Assembly (NCBI GenBank): GCA_014376425.1
Contig: JACMRO010000159.1
Coordinates: 1-26,854 of the forward strand
From: Rubritepida sp.
GTDB lineage: Bacteria; Pseudomonadota; Alphaproteobacteria; Acetobacterales; Acetobacteraceae
Length of the DNA: 26,854 nucleotides
Reading direction: 5' to 3'
Both the position numbers and the translations under genes were made by a program. Shown one piece after another: positions 23,538 through 26,854 of this stretch (positions are counted from its first letter, which is position 1; each line of letters starts with the position of its first letter). The notes under the pieces were generated by a model. It was not told where the DNA came from. It searched no databases and worked only from the letters and a program-made list of their open reading frames with translations.

Positions 23538-24436
23538 CGCTCCGCCACCGGCCCATGCCGCTGATGGCCAGCGTGCTGGGCCTGGGCGGGGCGGGACTGA
23601 TGTGGAGCCAGGCCGCCGATACGCTGCGGGCACCTTGGTGGATCGGCGAGGCGCTGCTGGCGCTGATGGCGATTGTCTTCGTTGGGCTGACCGCGCTGCA
23701 CGCCGCCAAGATGGCGCGCCATTTCGACGTGGTGCGCCACGAATTCAGCAGCCCGGTCCTGGCGCCCTTCTTCTCCATCTTCGCCATTGGCGGCCTCATG
23801 GTGGCGGGTGCGGCCACGCCCTACCTCCCCGCCACCGCCCGCCTGCTTTGGGAGGTGTCGGTGGTGGCGCAGCTGGCCCTGGGTGCCGTCCTGCTGTCGC
23901 GCTGGATGCGCGGTGAGGCGGATGCGGCGATGATGGCACCGCCGCTGATCATCCCCTTCGTCGCCGCCATCCTGGCTGCGGTGTTCGGTCCGCCGCTGGG
24001 CCACCCATCGCTGGCGTGGGCGATGCTCGGCATCGGCCTGGCCTTCTGGGTAGTGCTGCAGACGCTGCTGTTGCACCGGCTGATGGCGGGCCCGCCGCTG
24101 GCGCCCGCGATGCGGCCCTCGCTCACCATCCTGCTGGCCCCGCCCTCGGTGGGCGCCGTGGCGCTGTTGCTGCTGGAAGGCAGTGTGGGGCCGTGGGCGC
24201 TGGGCCTGGCTGGGCTGGCCACGCTCTACGCCATGGCGCTCGCGCTCATGGCGCGGCACATGACCGCAAGCGGCTTCAGCCTGGTATGGTGGAGCTTCAC
24301 TTTCCCCAGCTGCGCCTTTGCCATTCTTTTGATGCTGCTGGTCGGCGGTTCCATCGCCTGGCTGGCACTGGCCGTCGCTTCCCTTGTGGTGGCTGGCGTG
24401 GCGGCGGGCACGCTGCGGCACCTGCTGAGGGCGTAG
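23534..24436 (+). CDS. TehA/SLAC1-family (TDT) membrane anion channel or transporter
   Basis: The 300-residue hydrophobic protein has about ten membrane segments with few charged residues. Its WWSFTFPSCAFAILLM stretch and the LAPPSVGAVALLLL segment are marks of the tellurite-resistance/dicarboxylate transporter (TDT, SLAC1/TehA) family. Members pass anions such as chloride, nitrate, malate or sulfite, or export tellurite-type stress. The substrate here is not known. A GTG at 23534 overlapping the thiD stop (GTGA) gives full family length; the longer frame upstream is a thiD shadow. The predicted first helix starts near residue 10. It ends the plus-strand chain that began at pal. Confidence 0.85.
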   Translation: MTLRHRPMPLMASVLGLGGAGLMWSQAADTLRAPWWIGEALLALMAIVFVGLTALHAAKMARHFDVVRHEFSSPVLAPFFSIFAIGGLMVAGAATPYLPATARLLWEVSVVAQLALGAVLLSRWMRGEADAAMMAPPLIIPFVAAILAAVFGPPLGHPSLAWAMLGIGLAFWVVLQTLLLHRLMAGPPLAPAMRPSLTILLAPPSVGAVALLLLEGSVGPWALGLAGLATLYAMALALMARHMTASGFSLVWWSFTFPSCAFAILLMLLVGGSIAWLALAVASLVVAGVAAGTLRHLLRA

Positions 24437-24721
24437 CAAGCGACCGAAATGCCCGAAGGGGTCGGCTACGCAATACCTTTCCGCGCCGGCTTCGTCAGGG
24501 ATGCAGCGACGTCCTGGCTGCAGCCTTTCCGGATCCCGCACGACCGCCGCCCGACCTTCATCACAGCGCAGTTTCCCGTAATCTCGCCGGCGGCTGCGAT
24601 GCGCGCCCACCCACCGAGGCGCCCGGCACGACCGGTCAGCCCAGGGGCGCACCGGCCGGTGGCCATGGTTGGCGCGGGCGCGGGAAGGCGGCACTCTGCC
24701 TCGCACACGGGGACATCCGCC
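24437..24721. other. Intergenic region of 285 bases, possible structured element
   Basis: No convincing gene lies here. The frame of the next gene is open through it from an ATG at 24449, but that stretch is rich in Pro, Arg and Ala and lacks family likeness. Seen structures are a 6-bp hairpin TGCAGC-N9-GCTGCA (24502-24522), the repeated octamer CCTTTCCG (24476 and 24524) and the 12-base palindrome CACCGGCCGGTG (24650-24661). I looked for the B12-box GCCACTG and for SAM-II-like or folate riboswitch cores and found none. Confidence 0.4.
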
Positions 24722-25759
24722 ATGACCGACATTCTGTTGCCCACCACCGTCGTCGGCAGCTACCCCCAGCCCGCCTGGCTGGTGAATCGCGACATTCTCA
24801 CCGCCAACAATGTCGTGCCACGCGTGCGCCTCAGCGCCATCTGGAACGTAGCGCCGGACGCGCTGGAGGGCGCGCAGGATGACGCCACGCTGATCGCCAT
24901 TCGCGACATGGAACGCGCGGGCATCGACATCATCACGGATGGCGAGATGCGGCGCGAAAGCTACTCCAACCGTTTCGCGCTCGCGCTCGAAGGGGTCGAT
25001 GTCGACAACCCGGCCATCGTCTCCGGCCGGGCCGGCAAACCTACCCCGGTGCCGCGGGTGACGGGCCCGATCCGCCGCCGCCACGCCGTCGAGGTGCGCG
25101 ACGTGCAGTTCCTGCGTGCCAGCACCGACCGGCGCATCAAGATCACCCTGCCGGGGCCTTTCACCCTATCGATGCAGGCGGCCGACGAGCATTACCGCGA
25201 CGACGAGGCACTCGCGATGGCCTACGCCGCCGCGGTCGCCGAGGAGGCGGCCGACCTGGTGGCCGCCGGCGCCGATGTCATCCAGCTCGACGAGCCATGG
25301 CTGCAGGCGCGGCCTGAACAGGCGGCGCGCTATGGGGTGAAGGCGATCAACCGGGCGCTGCAGGGCGTGGGCGCCATCTCGGTGGTGCATCTCTGCTTCG
25401 GCTATGCGGCGTTGGTGAAGGACAAGCCGTCCGGCTACTCCTTCCTGCCCCAGCTGGCCGACAGCACGGCCACGCAGATCTCCATCGAGGCAGCACAGCC
25501 CAGGCTGGACCTGGGCATCCTGTCGGAGCTGTCGAACAAGACCATCATGCTGGGCGTGCTGGACCTGGGAAGCGACCAGGTGGAGACGGCTGCGACGGTG
25601 GCCGAACGCGTCCGCGCCGGCCTTCGGCATGTGGCGGCCGAGCGCCTGATGCTGGCGCCTGATTGCGGGATGAAATATCTGCCCCGGCCGCGCGCATTCG
25701 CCAAACTGAAGGCGCTGGCGGAAGGCACCGCGATGGTACGGCGGGAGTTGGAGGGGTAG
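24722..25759 (+). CDS. Stand-alone MetE C-terminal-type zinc methyltransferase
   Basis: The 345-residue protein matches only the catalytic C-terminal domain of cobalamin-independent methionine synthase, not the full two-domain MetE of about 750 residues. The zinc ligands appear as H223 and C225 (HLCFGY), E256 (SIEAAQ) and C315 (DCGMKY), and the homocysteine-site acid as D190/E191 (QLDEPWL). Other early marks are VVGSYPQPAWL and DGEMRR. Single-domain forms use other methyl donors, as in core-MetE or MesD types, or transfer other groups to thiols. Which applies is not decided by sequence. The ATG at 24722 gives the family N-terminus. It stands alone behind a 285-base gap and faces a converging solute receptor. 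Confidence 0.88.
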   Translation: MTDILLPTTVVGSYPQPAWLVNRDILTANNVVPRVRLSAIWNVAPDALEGAQDDATLIAIRDMERAGIDIITDGEMRRESYSNRFALALEGVDVDNPAIVSGRAGKPTPVPRVTGPIRRRHAVEVRDVQFLRASTDRRIKITLPGPFTLSMQAADEHYRDDEALAMAYAAAVAEEAADLVAAGADVIQLDEPWLQARPEQAARYGVKAINRALQGVGAISVVHLCFGYAALVKDKPSGYSFLPQLADSTATQISIEAAQPRLDLGILSELSNKTIMLGVLDLGSDQVETAATVAERVRAGLRHVAAERLMLAPDCGMKYLPRPRAFAKLKALAEGTAMVRRELEG

Positions 25760-25818
25760 CGCCGGCGACGGGCCGACCCCTTCACCCACCAGCCTGTCGC
25801 CTGCCCTGGTCGGCGCGA

Positions 25819-26802
25819 CTATCGCTCCAGCCGCAAGCCGGTGCGCGCCACCACGTCGCGATATTTCTCCACCTCGGAGGCCAGGAAGGTCCGGGTTGTC
25901 TGCGGTGTGTTCGGGCCCTGCCACATCCGCACCCCGGCGCCGAGGAAGCGTTCGGCCAGCGGCGGCTCGGCGATTGCAGTGTTGAGCGCCACGTTCAGCC
26001 GCGCCAGCACCGGCTGCGGTAGCCGCGGCGGGGCGATGATCATGTTCCACGTCGTCAGCTCGAAGCCGGGCAGGGCGGCCTCGTCCAGCGTCGGGATGTC
26101 GGGGAAGGTGGGGAAGCGTTCGCGGCTGGTGACTGCCATTCCGCGCACCAGGCCGTCGCGGATCTGCCCCGCCGCGCTGGCCAGCACGGCGACGCCGAAA
26201 TTGCCTTCGTTCTGGTAGATCGAAGTCAGCATCAGCCCGCCGCTGCGATAGGGCAGGTGGGTGAAGCGGGTGCCCAGGCGCAGCGCTATCATCTCGACGC
26301 CCAGCTGCGGGATGCTGCCGACGCCTGAGGTGGCGTAGGTGAAGGTCTCGGGCGGCGCCTCGCGCAGCCGGGCGATCGCCTCGGCGGCGTTGCTCGCGGG
26401 GAAGCGCGGGCTGGTGATGAGCACCATGGGCGCGGTGCCGACCATGCCGATCTGGGTGAAATCGTCGACCGGGTTGAAGGGGGTGCCGCCTTCCAGCGCG
26501 GCCGGGGCGATGGCGTGGGAAGAGACTTCGATGAGCATGAGGGTGTGGCCGTCGGCCGGCTGCCGTCGCAGCCAGTCGCTGGCGACGACGCCCGATGCGC
26601 CGGGGCGGTTTTCGACCAGGATACGCGCGCCGCCCCCGATGTGGTGTGCAAAGCGCTCGGCCAGCAAGCGGCTGGCGATGTCGGTCGAGCCACCGGGGGC
26701 GAAGCCGACGGCGAGGGTGATGGGCCGGTCGGGAAAGGTCTGGGCAGAGGCGGGCGAAATCGCTGGCGTGGCGAGAAGAGCGGCGAGGTGGCGGCGGCGC
26801 AT
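25819..26802 (-). CDS. Bug/TctC-family periplasmic solute-binding receptor
   Basis: The 327-residue exported protein belongs to the tripartite tricarboxylate (TTT) receptor family, whose members bind carboxylates, amino acids or aromatic acids. The signal peptide (MRRRHLAALLATPAISPASA) ends ASA-Q near residue 21 and its two-arginine start could suit Tat. Family marks are FPDRPITLAVGFAPGGSTD (about 23-41), ILVENRPGASG (about 62-72) and YATSGVGSIPQLG. No membrane subunits TctA or TctB are in the window, so it may be an orphan receptor. The ATG at 26802 is preceded by AAGGAAG. The ligand cannot be read from sequence. Its gene converges with the MetE-like gene across 59 bases. Confidence 0.92.
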   Translation of the reverse strand: MRRRHLAALLATPAISPASAQTFPDRPITLAVGFAPGGSTDIASRLLAERFAHHIGGGARILVENRPGASGVVASDWLRRQPADGHTLMLIEVSSHAIAPAALEGGTPFNPVDDFTQIGMVGTAPMVLITSPRFPASNAAEAIARLREAPPETFTYATSGVGSIPQLGVEMIALRLGTRFTHLPYRSGGLMLTSIYQNEGNFGVAVLASAAGQIRDGLVRGMAVTSRERFPTFPDIPTLDEAALPGFELTTWNMIIAPPRLPQPVLARLNVALNTAIAEPPLAERFLGAGVRMWQGPNTPQTTRTFLASEVEKYRDVVARTGLRLER

Positions 26803-26854
26803 GGACGGGCTTCCTTTTTCGGAGAGCAAAGCGCATGGCTGGATTGCGCGCAAC

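Noticed and set aside
24449..24721. N-terminal extension of the MetE-type protein from an ATG at 24449.
   Set aside because: The added 91 residues have no family likeness, and the ATG at 24722 gives the standard N-terminus.
24437..24721. A cobalamin, SAM or folate riboswitch before the MetE-type gene.
   Set aside because: The B12-box and other core motifs were not found by eye. A covariance search was not possible.
24466..24747. A 93-codon minus-strand frame in the gap before the MetE-type gene.
   Set aside because: It has no ribosome-binding site, overlaps the start of a real gene antisense and has no recognisable motif.
25773..25814. A terminator stem between the MetE-type gene and the Bug receptor (GCCGACC/GGTCGGC).
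   Set aside because: The loop of about 30 bases and the lack of a T-tract make it indistinguishable from chance in this GC-rich DNA.

Overview
The window is 26.9 kb of very GC-rich, gene-dense bacterial DNA. The gene complement and order suggest an alphaproteobacterium, most likely Rhodospirillales/Acetobacteraceae (Roseomonas-like). The reasons are the pal-cpoB-tilS-ftsH-folP-glmM chromosomal block, a DUF2783 gene beside an FAD hydroxylase, several CaiB/BaiF CoA-transferases and a Bug/TctC-type solute receptor. This placement is inference from gene content, not from a search. I see no rRNA, tRNA, CRISPR, insertion sequence or phage gene.

Left arm (1-5290): a MarR regulator is divergent from a tight five-gene operon. 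In order this encodes an MBL-fold hydrolase with a half-lost metal site, a PheA/TfdB-type FAD monooxygenase, DUF2783, a CaiB/BaiF CoA-transferase and a crotonase lacking both hydratase glutamates. The genes abut or overlap at almost every junction. A perfect TTGACA box and an 8-2-8 palindrome sit in the divergent promoter where a MarR repressor would act. It looks like a regulated catabolic cassette for an aromatic or related acid handled as a CoA ester. It is the best candidate here for an undescribed pathway.

Second block (5534-10449): dabB-dabA, the two-subunit inorganic-carbon (DIC) accumulation complex, runs on the minus strand. It is divergent from a NhaR-like LysR regulator whose start codon directly abuts an inverted repeat. 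The zinc ligands of DabA can be identified.

Third block (10427-13183, minus strand): radC, then a small exported four-cysteine protein, an RluA-type pseudouridine synthase and a class IV (branched-chain-type) aminotransferase with overlapping ends. Divergent from these is a two-gene UxaA-family lyase (13261-14726) that best resembles SuyAB, (2R)-sulfolactate sulfo-lyase.

Central housekeeping run (14841-24436, plus strand): pal, cpoB, a CaiB/BaiF CoA-transferase inserted between cpoB and tilS, tilS, ftsH, folP, glmM, thiD and a TehA/SLAC1-family (TDT) membrane protein. Most junctions overlap by 1-10 bases. The exceptions are tilS-ftsH, which holds a 16-base perfect palindrome, and ftsH-folP, which holds a 10-bp perfect hairpin.

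Right arm (24437-26854): a 285-base non-coding stretch, a stand-alone MetE C-terminal-type (zinc) methyltransferase, and a convergent Bug/TctC periplasmic solute receptor whose upstream region runs off the window.
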